Shown here: positions 1-12,493 of the stretch, piece after piece | Numbering within the stretch: the stretch's first letter is position 1 | Layout: each line of letters opens with the position of its first letter | Origin: Branchiostoma floridae | Lineage: Eukaryota > Chordata > Leptocardii > Amphioxiformes > Branchiostomatidae | NCBI RefSeq assembly: GCF_000003815.2 | Contig: NC_049991.1 | Coordinates: forward strand, 9,573,182-9,635,181 | Direction: 5' to 3' | Length of the DNA: 62,000 bases | Notes under the pieces: model-generated | What the model saw: only the letters and a program-made list of their open reading frames with translations | The model's database searches: none | What the model was told of the DNA's origin: nothing | Made by a program: the position numbers and the translations under genes

Positions 1-2150
1 GCATGTACGACGGATTATTTCTTTGTCATATGGACGCTGGGAATTCAATATTCAACCTGCAGGATGAGTGTTTACAGTCCCTAGAGACGCCATTACAAAC
101 AAGGTGGACATTTGTTTATTTTTCTCTTAATCTGACAATATGCAGAGCATGACTGATATAATAAACCTTAATGTTTGGACAGGACTAGCATAATACAGTA
201 TCGCTCACTATATATGTATATTACAGATGCACGTAAACGCCAGTACGTCATTTTTGGCGACCAAAATTGGCCCCAACGTTTCCACGCAGAAGGAATCCCA
301 AATTGACGCATGTTTGATGCGTCGCCGACTTGATTGGACCGCCACAGTTCAGGGATACCAACCATGATAATAACCTCTCTGACCAAAATTAGTCCCTCCA
401 TTAATTGGTCCCGACTGTAGTATATAAATCACGTTAAAACGAGTGACCTAGAGATCACCCTAGCACTGATGCGAAACCTTGCTTATTATCGTAATGATGA
501 AATGAACGGATTCTGACCCTCGCTAACTGTTATCACTTCGCAAATTGATACCTTTCTCAATTGGAAGAGAATTTTCTGTCAAGGGGCGTTTGTCCTTAAC
601 CCATTCATCTAATCATTACGGCCCATCATCTTAAATTGAGTAGGATCTCATCCAATGAAAGACGCGGTTTTTACAATGGGTTTTCTCATGCGTCTCCTTG
701 AAGAGAAGATCAGAAATTATGCCCTTTTTATGTCACATCTGGGGTTTCTGCAATGATGTATGCTGTGGGCCTAGATAAAACAGCAGCAGAGCGCAACAAA
801 ACACATGTATTATCCACCACCTGGAGACGGTACATTAAATGGATCATTCTGCTACTTCAGAAGATCAAAATATCAAGTATAAACTTTACCAAATGGCCCT
901 CCTGTGTGTAAACGTAATAGCTGGAACCCCAGGTGCGTAGGTGGTGTTTTACTATAATCCATGTTATCGTTATTGAAAACAATCGAGTTAAGAAGCCAAC
1001 CTTTACAATTGCATTACCCATGAAAGTCAAGGTGTTTACCTTTTATATAGGTGGAGTCAATGTTACTGTTTGTTAAACCCTTGATACCTTTGCAACTAAG
1101 GTTTTGTTTGTATGGGCGCTGTTTGTTCGTGTATATGGCCAGGAGTATGTTTGTTAGCAGGATAACCTGTCTAGTTATTTACTTTTCTCTCATGACGTTG
1201 TTGGCCAATGTGACTATTTGGGAACAAATCGTGATTTGCACTTTGGGATAATTTTGATATACAGTACTAGTAGTCTTTGCAGTGTTAGAGCGAGCCTGAT
1301 TTTTTTTTTGTACATCCTCTGGATGTTGAACAAAAATCCTGTCGAGCGCCAGAGGCTTCCATGTGATGGTCCTAGGGGGGTCCGGAAAAATCTAAGACCC
1401 TCTGCAACGCTATATATAAAATGTATATTTCTGTGGAAATTTCCTGCATTTTCAGGGGCAAATTTTGCCGGTAGAGTAGACTCAGCTTGCTTTAATGGCA
1501 TCTGTGCTGAATTTCTGGAGATTTTGCAAAATTTCATTTGTTATTGATTTTCAGGTTTAAACTTTGTGTCCGTCCCCTGCAGCAAAATCATGTCAAAGGA
1601 CGGATACCGGCTAGAAACCTGAGTCTTAGATTCAGGAATTAATTCAAGATTTCTCATTCACTATGACATGGCGGAAATGTTGAGCCGATGCGTGGCCTAC
1701 TAGTTATGTCGGTTACCGGAAAGTAGGCCAATTTATATTAGCTCAACTATTGAATATTTAGTGTTCTATAAAGCAAGTCAAGTAAGTAACATACACATGT
1801 CACAACAAGGCCATTGAGAATGATTTGACTTTCCATACGTCAGTTTCCATATCAATTCTTCTCAACCTTTTCACAAGCCAGCTTTTTTATTTTCCCTGAT
1901 AAAATCTATCATCACTGGAAAACAGGTTTGAATAAATCACTTGAGTACAAATCATTTGCTATTATGACGGGAACTGCTGGTCGTTACTGGAGTAGTTTGT
2001 CCTGGTGCAGTCCATGCACTTCTTTGTCGTTCAGACTGTATGTTTCATCTTTCTTGTTCACTTGCCATATCCTCCTTGTGTCATCGCTTGTCACAAGCTT
2101 AAGTATACGCACTAAGCCTTATGAAGTTTCTCATATACAAGTGAATCCTA
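1..2150. other. Intergenic, no gene recognised
   Basis: AT-rich sequence with only short, overlapping open frames on both strands (for example opposite-strand frames at 1214-1547 that mirror one another). No domain, splice-supported exon, TIR pair or RNA gene was recognised. Confidence 0.5.
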
Positions 2151-2159
2151 ACCTAATTA

Positions 2160-2219
2160 TTTGTTTGTTTGTTTGTTTGTTTGTTTGTTTGAACCTTTAT
2201 CTATTCGTGAGAAGCTCAA
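2160..2219 (-). mobile_element. Retroposon 3' tail with (CAAA)n
   Basis: Read on the minus strand: GCTTCTCACGAATAGATAAA, GGTTC, then about eight CAAA units. The same sequence occurs on the plus strand at 60301-60345. A shared body followed by a simple-repeat tail is typical of a non-LTR retroposon 3' end; the body upstream is not recognised. Confidence 0.5.
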
Positions 2220-2263
2220 GTCGGCCTGCAGACCGCTTTTCTTTGAGGTCATGAGGGAGGTAA

Positions 2264-3480
2264 AGGCCCCCTCTCACTTGACGTGCGGCACGCTTGCGGC
2301 ATTGCTGCGTTCGAAAACGCAGATGTACCGCCACGGAACCTAGAGGTGCCGCAAGCAAACCTAGAGGTGCCGCAAGCAAACCTAGAAGTGCCGCAAGCAA
2401 GCGCGACGTTTTTTAAAAAGTTTAAAAATAACGCAAGTGGCAAGATGCCGCAACAGTGCCGCAACAGTGCCGCAACAGTGCCGCAACGGTGCCGCAACAG
2501 TGCCGCCACCATGCCCCAAACAGTATCAAGGATATATTTTGCCTATTTTACACCAAGAATCAAAAGTAAACATCCTTTTATCACCGAAAAACTATTTTAG
2601 ATGCATTTCTAATAATTTTACAGTGGTTTTCGATCCAGTAAAAACACTGCGAATTCCACAAAACTTACCTTGTATCCGTATTCAGAGTTAACGTAAAAAT
2701 ACATCTTTTGATTTATTTAATGGAAAGTAGGTCAGTATTTTATACTTGAAAACAAAAACTAAGTAACTGGTTTATCGATTAACCTACGGATGTAGAGATA
2801 AAGGTTATCGTACAACGTTCAAAAAGAAATTATTTATGTTGGATGATAACGAGTTTGCGTTTGCGTTATAACGTTACAAGCTAATCATTGCTGGTAGCCT
2901 GCCACCGATAAAATACAAAATTGCAGTCATTCAGACCCATGGGCCATATTTTTCTCACTTTTTACAAATATGATAGACTTAGACATCAATAGGCTGGCAA
3001 GCCATCCGCCGACAATGAAAATACTCCGCGTCATACAAAATAAGTATGAAATATCATTTTAAAAATTGGTGAATAAACATATTAACATACATAATTACAC
3101 ATAACGTTACATGGTGCAAAACGTACACATCGATTCAAATCTGGTATATGGTTAGTTCGTATCCGTTCAATTGGGTCATTTCCTTTACTGTAAAAGTCTT
3201 TCAAGGTTATTTATAGCATATGTACCATATAATTCATTATCATAAGGGAAATCTTTTCATTATAAATCTCATTTTGGGGCATTCTCATCATTTTACGGTG
3301 ATTTTTCATAAATTGACAACGCTGCAATTGTCAATAACATGTTCATTTAGTCTAGAAACGCAACAGTGCCGCACGTCAGTGTGAGTGCAAGACAAAATCG
3401 GCGAAATTAACACAACAGTGGCGCAGTGAACGAACGCAGCAATGCCGCAAGCGTGCCGCACGTCTAGTGAGAGGGGGCCT
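2264..3480. mobile_element. PIF/Harbinger-type TIR element, 1.2 kb, non-autonomous
   Basis: Long terminal inverted repeats of about 50 bp: AGGCCCCCTCTCAC at the left, GTGAGAGGGGGCCT at the right, followed inward by GCACGCTTGCGGCATTGCTG and its complement. Flanked by TAA (2261-2263) and TAA (3481-3483), the 3 bp target duplication expected for PIF/Harbinger. The interior has two minisatellites and AT-rich filler but no transposase, so mobility would need a transposase in trans. Confidence 0.85.
2341..2512. repeat. Two minisatellites inside the 2264-3480 element
   Basis: A 21 bp unit (three copies, GAGGTGCCGCAAGCAAACCT) at about 2343-2400 and a 12 bp unit (about five copies, CAGTGCCGCAA) at about 2453-2508. 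Both units contain GTGCCGCAA, which is also in the TIR. Open frames crossing them on both strands are repeat artefacts. Confidence 0.85.
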
Positions 3481-3844
3481 TAAGGACGAACGCTAGGCTA
3501 GAAAATAATGGAACGATCCCGAATCTCAGCGGCTTTTGTTCTTAATCAATGAAAGATACGCAAAGTGCAGCGATCGATAGAAAATGTTCCCAGGAGAATA
3601 AAAACGGAGAAATAATGATTTCCTCATTAACTGAATTGATTTGAGGTTACTTTGAACACAATTAGAAAACGCACAAACCACAACAAACGATTACTTGTGT
3701 AATTGGTTTTACTTTACAAATACGCTTTATGATGTTGTTATTCTACATTATCATATAGCCAGGCGCCGCGGACCAATCAGAAGGCCCCGTTCCATGTTGG
3801 TTGTTAATTTGTTGGTTCCTAAACACATAGATTTAGGCCAGGCA

Positions 3845-3974
3845 GGTGTGTATCGCTCCTCTGATTGGTCAGAATGAATCGATTTGCATCGACACCGGCA
3901 CCAGTGTCGATGCAAATCGACACCGGTGCCGGTGTCGATTCATTTTGACCAATCAAAAGTAGCGATACACACAA
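3845..3974. mobile_element. Foldback element
   Basis: Near-palindromic: GTGTGTATCGCT..GATTGGTC at the left returns as GACCAATC..AGCGATACACAC at the right, with a CpG-rich centre of repeated GACACCGG and TGTCGATGCAAATCG motifs. No coding capacity. Confidence 0.8.
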
Positions 3975-4301
3975 GAAAGTAAGGTATATGCAGGTATTGG
4001 CCAATAAAAAGGAGCGAAACATATGCCAGAGCAGAGAGAATAAGTACAGACTGCAAGGGGGAATGGCTCCTTCTAACATTGATAATGAGTTTTGTTGTTC
4101 TAAAAAGCCTACAATGTTTCGAATATTTTCTGTGGAAATTTTGGTTTCAAAATGCAATCTGTAATCTCCTTACACATGCATGTACCAAAGAGCAAATGTG
4201 AATTTTCAGAAATTCGACAAAGGAATTCACACGTATCGTACCAAGGGATCTATGCGTCATACGGGAGTTTGCAAGTTTGTGTAAGCTATATGATAATAAC
4301 G

Positions 4302-4473
4302 TTAATGACCCGCCTGTTCCTCGGTGTACATGGTGTCATAACGCCTGGTCCTTTACTATAACCACCTCATAAAACCACCTCGTTCGCTTCGCTCACATCG
4401 GTGGTTTTATTCGGTGGTTATAGCAAAGGACCAGGCGTTATGACACCATATACACCTCGGGGCGGGTCATTAA
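4302..4473. mobile_element. Foldback MITE
   Basis: TTAATGACCCGCC at the left and GGCGGGTCATTAA at the right. The arms are almost fully complementary (GGTGTCATAACGCCTGGTCC against GGACCAGGCGTTATGACACC), leaving a short loop near 4385-4405. Transcribed, it would form one long hairpin. Confidence 0.85.
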
Positions 4474-4795
4474 CCCTAAATTATCGACTTAAAAAATTTA
4501 GAGGTTTCTATGAGCCAGTGTGTGTCTACCACCAAAAGTTATTGTCTGTAAATAAATCCAACCATTAGACAAATCCGCCGCCCAGGTGTGTGTTTACTGT
4601 GGCCTTGGCAGTGTAATCTGTATGCCAGGCACGGTGTAGGCGGGATATTCCTGAAGCGGTACGCGCGCAAACAGATTAATCAGGGGCACGGGATAAAATA
4701 ACACTTCCGGCCCCTCAGTTTTACATCAACAAGGAAGATACAAAGATACTCGGCTACAGGCAGACTAGTGCGCAGACTGTCTGATTCTCTGTCTT

Positions 4796-4833
<38 letters not shown>

Positions 4834-4960
4834 GCCTCTCTCATTCTCTTATTCTCTCTATCTCTATTTCTCTCTCTTTTTCTATCTCCTTCTCTATATA
4901 CATATAAATCTACATATACAAAAATGCAGACAGAGAGAGAGAGGTAAAAACGTATATAAT
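4796..4960. repeat. (CT)n-rich microsatellite region
   Basis: Pure TC repeat at about 4799-4829 with degenerate TCTCTNTTTCT sequence to about 4890, then GAGAGAGAGA near 4933. The minus-strand open frame here (Arg/Glu-rich) is a translation of the repeat. Confidence 0.9.
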
Positions 4961-4999
4961 GTCTGGACATCGCTGCATCGGCTGACGTGAAATGTTCAT

Positions 5000-7270
5000 T
5001 TTACAAACAAAAAAAAAAACAGTTAAAATGGAGGCATTAAAAGGAGTGAAGACTATTCATAATGTGTTATAAGACATAATTCAGGTGCTCTTATTGCCTT
5101 GGAAAACCTGCCTGGAAAAATTAGGCGAGCACCACGAACCATCTGCATTATGCATACATAATATCTTAACGCTCTTATCTCCTGTGGTTAATGTAAGGAT
5201 ATTCTATACGTCTGCGGAGAAGCACAATTAAGTGGCTTTAGTTAACATAAGCTGTAGATATGCTCGCTCGGTACAGTAAATAACCAAGCTCCTAGGTCAG
5301 AGCACATTTTTGGCCAGGAACACCGTCTTGCATAAAGAAACTATATAGTACAAAGTATTGTGAGATTAAAGGTAAGTCAGCCTGAATCCATACATAACGT
5401 AATCCGTCCATCCTTAAGTCAATTTCACTTGAAGTAATTGCAGTTATTCGTGTATTCTAGTGGACAAAAATGTGTTTTGATGTCGTTCTTTGATAAGGGT
5501 GTGCAGAATTCAAAAGATTCGCCTGACCGTTAGATGGAAACGATTATCGGCAGCAGAGCGTTATTTAGACAAAATCTCTTCATCTTCAGATCACAATGGC
5601 GATGCTTTAAGCGAAAACATAAAGCAATTCGTCTCCATACGGGTACCTCTGTGAGCAGTTGATAAAAAAATTGCTTTCATGTTCAAAGGTCCACGCAAGT
5701 ATCGTTTACAAGAGTAGCGTCGGCACGGCTAGTGGTTTTACAAAGTGCCTTCGGTGTCTCCCTTAGCTTGGCATCCATTCGCGTGGTCCCTACGGAACTA
5801 CAAACCTTGCCCTTGTCTGATCCACCGCCGTCTATATATGTTATCTACTCAACAGTCTGTGTAGCACAAACTCAAATTCGCTACCGGCCTCTGGGGGCCC
5901 GTCAATGAGAAGACTGCTGGGAGCTCGATTTGATCAGGTTATCCAACTACCCATCTATCTAGAACCCATTACGCAAGGTTGTGACAAGAGGTAGTTGGCG
6001 GTTGATAACCTCAAGGGTTGGAGGGTCAGCAAAGTCAAGATCAGTCAGGATACTTGGGGGGACGCAGTCACGGCCACAGACAGCCGATGGACATGTTGGC
6101 GCCAATAGGTGATCTACAGCGACGGGATGGCTTTCATGGAGGAGGCGATTTATAGCTAAAGATAGGCTCCAGGCAGCGGTCCAATTCACTGTGTCGTTCG
6201 GTCTAAACGAACCCCAAAATGTTTTATAATTCTAAAGACGCAGAAGGATGTAAAGGGCAAACTAGATTCGTCTTGCGATTTGAGGACTACTGCAGAATCG
6301 AGATATGCTAATAGACACACTCAGCAAGAGAAACTAATCACAATAGCGATCACAGATTAGGGTATAGAGGAGAAATGTCAAGAGATATCACCGACTATCA
6401 AATTTCACCATTGATAACAGCTACACCTCCGTATGCATGGGTCCGAGGACCATAAAGATACGATGTTCAGAAAGACTTGTAGTGGGTACTTTTGGTCTAC
6501 CGGCATTATAAAACTCTTGAATGGAACACTAATTTGGAACCACCAAGGGGACAATACTGCCAACGACTCGGTGTACAAAGATAAATCCGATATGACATAG
6601 AAATGAGACCGTTGTTTTACACAATAGTATACTTTACTATCTAATACGCAAAGCTTCGTAAAAGCCGTGGAAATGTAGTTACAAATTTAATCAACAGAGC
6701 AGCAGCTACTATGAACGTTGGCTAGACTGAACACGTTTTGAAGGTGACCGTTGATGGAACGAAATGCTATGGTTTGAAATTTATTGTGTAATTACACATT
6801 CTAGTATCCCCAACGTTGAAAAGAAATAAGATAGCTTCTGATCTGAAGTGGGGCCCAAGGGCTTTAGACAATACGTGTGTTTGAAGAACAAAGTAGCAGG
6901 TCATCATTTTGGCCAGTTACTTTCGCATAGAAGATTTATTTTTCGCTTCAATGTTTATTCAGTACCAATAAATAACACAAAGTGATGACGTACCGAGACA
7001 ACATTGCGCATGTCATCATTTCAAATAAAACAGCAGAAATGCGTACGTAGAAAGTCAAAAATCAACAACACAATGGCAGCTTGTCTCTCATTTCAAAAGG
7101 CACGGGAAACATCGCCACTGCGCGCCGACTGAACTCACCACAGGGACGGCTGTGCGTCACATGCCTACGGCACTCATAACGTCATACACGTCGGAAACAC
7201 GTCTTCAAATCTAGAGACGTCCATATTTGGGCAAAACCACCACATGATTGACATATGCTTGAATCTTTAC
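5000..7270. other. Intergenic, no gene recognised
   Basis: Mixed-composition unique-looking sequence. The only open frame over 70 codons (5959-6189, minus) has no recognisable motif and no clear splice sites. Confidence 0.4.
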
Positions 7271-7706
7271 GAACAAAAAATAATGATTTCAAACATTATG
7301 GTCCATGCAGCTGTGAGCTTTGATACATGATAAAAGCATGTGGAATCTCAACTTAGAATAATCAGTCTCTACGAGCGCACGGTTTCCGGACTTATGGGTT
7401 AACAGCAGGATCATCACGCGAACAAAAAATATAATATTTCAAACATTATGGTCCATGCAGCTGTGAGCTTTGATACATGATAAAAGCATGTGGAATCTCA
7501 ACTTAGAATAATCAGTCTTCTAACGGTTTCCGGACGTATGGGTTAACATTAGGATCATCACGCGAACAAAAATATAATATTTCAAACATTATGGTCCATG
7601 CTGCTATGTACTTTGATACATGATAAAAGCGTGTGGAATCTCAACTTAGAATAATCAGTCTTCTGACGGTTTCCGGACTTATGGGTTAACATCAGGATCA
7701 TCACGC
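7271..7706. repeat. Three-copy tandem repeat, unit about 145 bp
   Basis: Units start with GAACAAAAA at 7271, 7420 and 7564 and end with GGATCATCACGC. They share TTTCAAACATTATGGTCCAT and CTCAACTTAGAATAATCAGT. Divergence is low, so the array is recent. Confidence 0.9.
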
Positions 7707-8949
7707 AGAGCCGCCGACTTAAATGTATAACTGCACGAAATGTCACTGCGTGACTTGCTCGAAGGTCGCCGTTTGAATTCTGATTAGAATGAATATATCG
7801 TCCAGATAAGATTCAGGCTCTGAAGTAAGATCGCCAATTCCTCATGTCGGCCCCGTCATAATTTGGTAAAAGAAGTTACACCTTTAAAATTTGTGGGGAT
7901 CGCAAGACGCTACATAGAGGATTTGATTTTATGATCATTGTTGTGTTAGTTATGCAAGATGCAGAAGCGTCTGGAACACTGCAGTTCAAGGGAGGGGTTC
8001 CCCAGAGAGAGCGACAATACCCTGCCATGAGTGAGTGAGTGAGTTAGTTATCATTATGTTATGTTAACAAGCTTGATACGATATTTGATCCTACTGTCTT
8101 TCATATACAGAAACATACACAGCCATTTATGGATTGTTCATGATTGATTTTGTCTATACCAAGTTCCATTTGTATTGTCTTCGTCAGGCCCTTGTAACGG
8201 CGACAGGCTAGTTTGGAAGCACTCGCTATGTAAATATATAAATACTAATACGGAGAAACAACCATTACAAAGCCAACACATCGTATTTCATATCCCCATT
8301 CCCGGAAAATCTCAGCCAGATAAACAGTTAACATGACTCTTTACTGAATCCGGTGTTATCAAGATTATTTTGTTGTCTTAACGGAAAGAAAAAGATCATG
8401 AAATGTTCATCGAGAATCTAAACATCCAATATAGTAAAAATGTTAGACGTATATTCGGTAGGGACCTCACTGCCATTGCTTGAGTATCTTAGATACTGTT
8501 TAAATAAGGTAGTTCTCTTTATCGCAAAACAAATCTACTGAGCTCATTTGGATCGCACAAAAATACCTTTAGATTCATCATATCTGGATTATCGAGATAA
8601 AATAACAAAAGATAAATCACTTCCCGTTAAGGAAATTACTTGGTAGAAGCGTTCTGCACCATATCCGTTTAGTAATAACACGAGCAGCGCCGTAACGATA
8701 TGTATGATCAATTGGCGAGGTAACAGGTGAAGGCAACTAATAGAAAAATCAATTTTCCTTTGAGCTGGCGGGTTATGATTATTCTTTTTTTCGTGAACGG
8801 ATATCGATAACGTACTCGAGGGGAGTGACTGCGTATCTTAATTAGAAGGGAGCTATAGATTCGTTTCGTTTGTTGGTCCCTCATCTTCCCTTCGCTTTGG
8901 ACGACATGGAGGAGAGGGACCAACCTTTTCTTTGAGAAAACAACAAGTA

Positions 8950-9318
8950 AGAGATGTTAGACTAGTCGTTTTCAGACAGAAAAACGTTTACGTTTTTAAA
9001 CGTCATATTCACCGTCAGGAATATGTCCTTGGATCATGTTAAACCGATGATTTGCGAGTGTAGCAAACGAGTATTTTAGTATGCAGGTTTTACATCTTCC
9101 TTTGTGGCTGCTTTAGCATTCTATGCATGGGTTTACACAAAGCTTTGCTACCTGCTGGTAAGCTGCGGCCTTTGAAGTTAAAGACGTGTAGCTGATTTTG
9201 GTACACGCTTTATCCCTTCTTGTTAGTTGTTTGGCCAAAGGGCATGCAGACACGATCAAGTTTCTGGTGACAGTTTGAATTGAATTTGCGACCCTGAAGT
9301 CTGAGTTAGATGATGTTT
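8950..9318. repeat. Direct repeat copy 1 (pair with 9961-10360)
   Basis: Shares long blocks with the second copy, such as TAGCATTCTATGCAT, TACACAAAGCTTTGCTACCT, GAAGTTAAAGACGTGTAG and GTTAGTTNTTTGGCCAAA. Around 80% identity by eye, with indels. Confidence 0.8.
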
Positions 9319-9960
9319 TTATTTATCTATCTTATTGAAAGAGACATGAAAACCAGGTAAAAGGATAGTTTCTTATAAAGGCGCCTTGTAGGAGAGTTAT
9401 ATGTTGGCTTCAGTGTGGTTTGAGGATCTTATGAAAGTTTCACTGGCCAAGGCTAAAGTTGGTGAACTTACATGAAAGCAGATCGATCATTCGTTCCACA
9501 CATTCATCTCACATGAGCCCAAACGATGTAAGTTGCCGGAAAGCAATTTGGCCTCTGTGCCACAGGCCAAACGAGAAGAATACTATACGTGAAGAAGAGA
9601 TTCAGTCCGAGTCCCGCTGGACTTACCAGTTGTTGGGTCGATCGAGTTTGCTATGTACGACCATACTGTGCTTAATCGCTCTGAAAGTCTTTACAAGAGC
9701 AAAAATCGAAGGTCTTCATTTCGATGTGAAGACTCTCATGGTCGGTCGATTTTGATGCGGTTCTCTGAGCAGTCGAGTGGAGATCCTAGGCTTGCTATGA
9801 GAAGGTCTTAGTCAAGATGATGAAGCCAATAACGTTCCCTAAGGTTAATGCACTCGGCTGCACTCTCTCTGCATACATGTGTGCTTCGCGACGCAGTGAT
9901 ACTGCGTGATTACTGATTTATACATAGAGGCAGCGCAAGCAGGAAAAGCGGGCGAATTCT

Positions 9961-10360
9961 TTGAGATGTTGAGAAGGACGTCACATGGGTTCACATTTCA
10001 GACGTTTTAAACGTGATATTCATCGTCAGAAATATGTCCCGGGATAATGCCAAACTGCGTTGATTTGCGAGTGTAACAAACGAGCATTTAGTGCTTTTTA
10101 GTAGAGGTTTTAGATCTCCCTTTGTAGCTTCTTTAGCATTCTATGCATAGAGTTACACAAAGCTTTGCTACCTGAGGGAAAGTCTTTACCAGCCCGCTGC
10201 GTTCTTTGAAGTTAAAGACGTGTAGGCGACTTTGGTACACGCTTTTATTCCTTGATGTTAGTTATTTGGCCAAAAGGCAGACAGGAGCAAGTTTCTGGTG
10301 TCCGTTTGAATTTAATTTACGAACCTGAAGTGATTTTCAAACGTGTCTGATTTAGATAAC
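9961..10360. repeat. Direct repeat copy 2 (pair with 8950-9318)
   Basis: Same orientation as copy 1, with starts about 1 kb apart. The roughly 640 bp between them has no recognised element or LTR-type TG..CA ends, so an old tandem duplication is more likely than an LTR pair. Confidence 0.8.
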
Positions 10361-10807
10361 ATTTTCATGTTAGAGAAAGCTTTCGGCCAGTGAATGCAGC
10401 ATGAACACTATAAACTTATAATAAAATTATCAAGTTCTGTTCTTTTCGTCCGATTTTTCTTGAGCTTATTTTTCGACCTACGAATGGCTTAGGTTACTAA
10501 ATGACGGTGTTTGGCAAATTAATTCCATACCCTGGGGTGAAGAGATAAGCTTCTAAGGCGTCATGCACGCATCTTACTAATGCCCCTGTGATGCTTATCA
10601 CGGCGTCATTGCAGTATTGTCTAAAAGCCGCAAAATCCGGGGCTAGCAGAGGTCTTATGTCCGCATCAGTCGAAAAGCTTTAAGTGCCTGCTACATTTGT
10701 TATCTTTTTCTGACAGCCATAACATAGCTCTAGAATCACACAGCACAGAGTTGTGTGATCAACCTACACACCAAGATGTACAATTGTTATGTCTTTTGTT
10801 AGAATGT

Positions 10808-11161
10808 TCACAATATACAGTTGAAACAAAGATGGCCACCAATGACGTGACCTTTCACCTGACCGCATCGTAATGATATATGGCTTCTGCTAAATCCTCG
10901 ACCGTGTGTATCACAGCGGAATGTTAATACAGGGTATTGGATGTCCTTGACTAGGTTCATGTACGCGCGGTTGTTGAACTTCTGAATCCTGAGTGGGACG
11001 TTATGCATTAGTGCAGTTACGTGAATCAGCCTGAGTGTTGCTCTCGGAGCCTGATTGCGTTGCGGTCCCAGCGGCGCCGTCCCTGGTGCTGCAATTTGCG
11101 CTGCGACGCCCTCTGTGAAATGTGAACACTCATACTTATAGTCATATGGCGGCATTAACAT
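10808..11161 (-). CDS. Unrecognised open frame, 117 codons
   Basis: A moderately GC-rich minus-strand frame with balanced composition (for example NNRAYMNLVKDIQYPVLTFR). No family is recognised, no splice sites are convincing, and there is no neighbour on that strand. It may be a degenerate transposon or pseudogene fragment, or chance. Confidence 0.15.
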   Translation of the reverse strand: MLMPPYDYKYECSHFTEGVAAQIAAPGTAPLGPQRNQAPRATLRLIHVTALMHNVPLRIQKFNNRAYMNLVKDIQYPVLTFRCDTHGRGFSRSHISLRCGQVKGHVIGGHLCFNCIL

Positions 11162-12231
11162 CCTTCACAGGATAAAACAGGATACACGATATCATCTCTT
11201 TCAACGTGCGCGTCAGAAAGCAGTTTGTCCATTTAGTTTGATAGTAAGTAGGAGAAAAATACGATCTGAATACTGAATGCTATATTGCATTACCGTTTTA
11301 CTACTTAGTATCAGAGTCAGGTACATGTACTTGCCTACTTGGGATTGTGACGTAAATTATACGTTATGACCAGGTCTCGGGTAATGGTACTGACCTACAT
11401 GTAGGTACGAGTAATCTATACCCACTTGTCTATTTGATTTTTACCAGGAAATGAGATATATATAATTCGTAGTGCACTGACGCCGCTACAGATCACAGTG
11501 TGCAATGTTCGACTGTGAACTGAACAAGTTTTCTTGGAAAGCAATTATGCTTTCCTTTTATCTAGAATAGTGCTTATTTTCCAATATCCTTGGAAAAGAT
11601 GCACTCAAAACTGAAATTATGGATATGTATGTATTCGTATGGTTTTAAGGTGAGAAAGTGCTGACCAAGCTATAGTATTTCTTTATTAATCAACAAGAAA
11701 AAGGTACCGGACAAATAGATGATGCGCTCTAGCAATCCCCTAATACCAACATCCTCTCTATGAAATGAAAATTGAAACGAACAACAACAAAAGGTACAAT
11801 AACAAATAATACACAGCATTCGGTTTAGGCAGTCCAGGATGGTATATCAAGCTAGGGCCGTATTTGAAATAACTAATTGTGTAGGTAAATCAGTCAGATT
11901 AAAAGTATTTGATGTCTAAACTGTATGTATGGGTCAGTGTTTATGATATCATAAGCCAATACAGGACTGTTATCCAGCGTTCATGAATGATACCAGAGAT
12001 CCATACAGTGCTGTTATCTAGTGCTAATGATACCATGTATTTCCACACAGGACTGTTACATGACATATTAGATGCATTTTTGTAATTGCTACCATGTTGC
12101 ACAAATTTATTCAAAAGTTGTATCATTATCTTCTTGTGGGAATACTTTTAAAAAAGAAAGAAAAATATTCTGTTCGTTGTCATGGTTGGCATTAGATATT
12201 AAGGTTTTTTTTTCGTATCTTGTCTATCCAG

Positions 12232-12493
12232 TACGTACCAGAAGCAGGCGACAGAGAACAAGACTGTGGTGACCCTGCTGATCATCCTGGGCATGTTCAT
12301 GGTGCTGTGGACTCCCTTCATCATCGTGACGTTCGTGCGCAGCTTCGCGCCCGAGCTGGTCGGACCGTCCGCCCGCGCCGTCACCATCCTCATGGTCTTC
12401 GTCAACTCCGCCGCCAACCCCGTGGTGTACTCCCTCAGAAACACGTCCTTCCGCGCCGCCGCCAGGGACTTCGTGTGCGCATGTGGCTGCTAA
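12232..12493 (+). CDS. Class A GPCR, last coding exon (TM6-TM7 and C-tail)
   Basis: The acceptor is TTGTCTATCCAG| after a T-rich tract; the exon begins in phase 2 and ends at TAA 12491-12493. Order of elements: YQKQATENKTVVTLL (end of loop 3), TM6 TLLIILGMFMVLWTPFIIV with LWTP in the place of the class A CWxP, a short loop, TM7 ending in NSAANPVVY (the NPxxY motif), helix 8 SLRNTSFRAAARDF, and a terminal CACGC that could be palmitoylated. There is no TM7 retinal lysine, so it is not an opsin. The KTVV..TM6 and NSA.NP..YS.RN pattern recalls the MECA group (EDG/LPA, GPR3-like), but this is a guess. The exon is far richer in GC than its flanks. I found no TM1-TM5 exon upstream in the window. Confidence 0.9.

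Noticed and set aside
4680-4970. 96-codon Arg/Glu-rich open frame.
   Set aside because: Translation of a (CT)n microsatellite.
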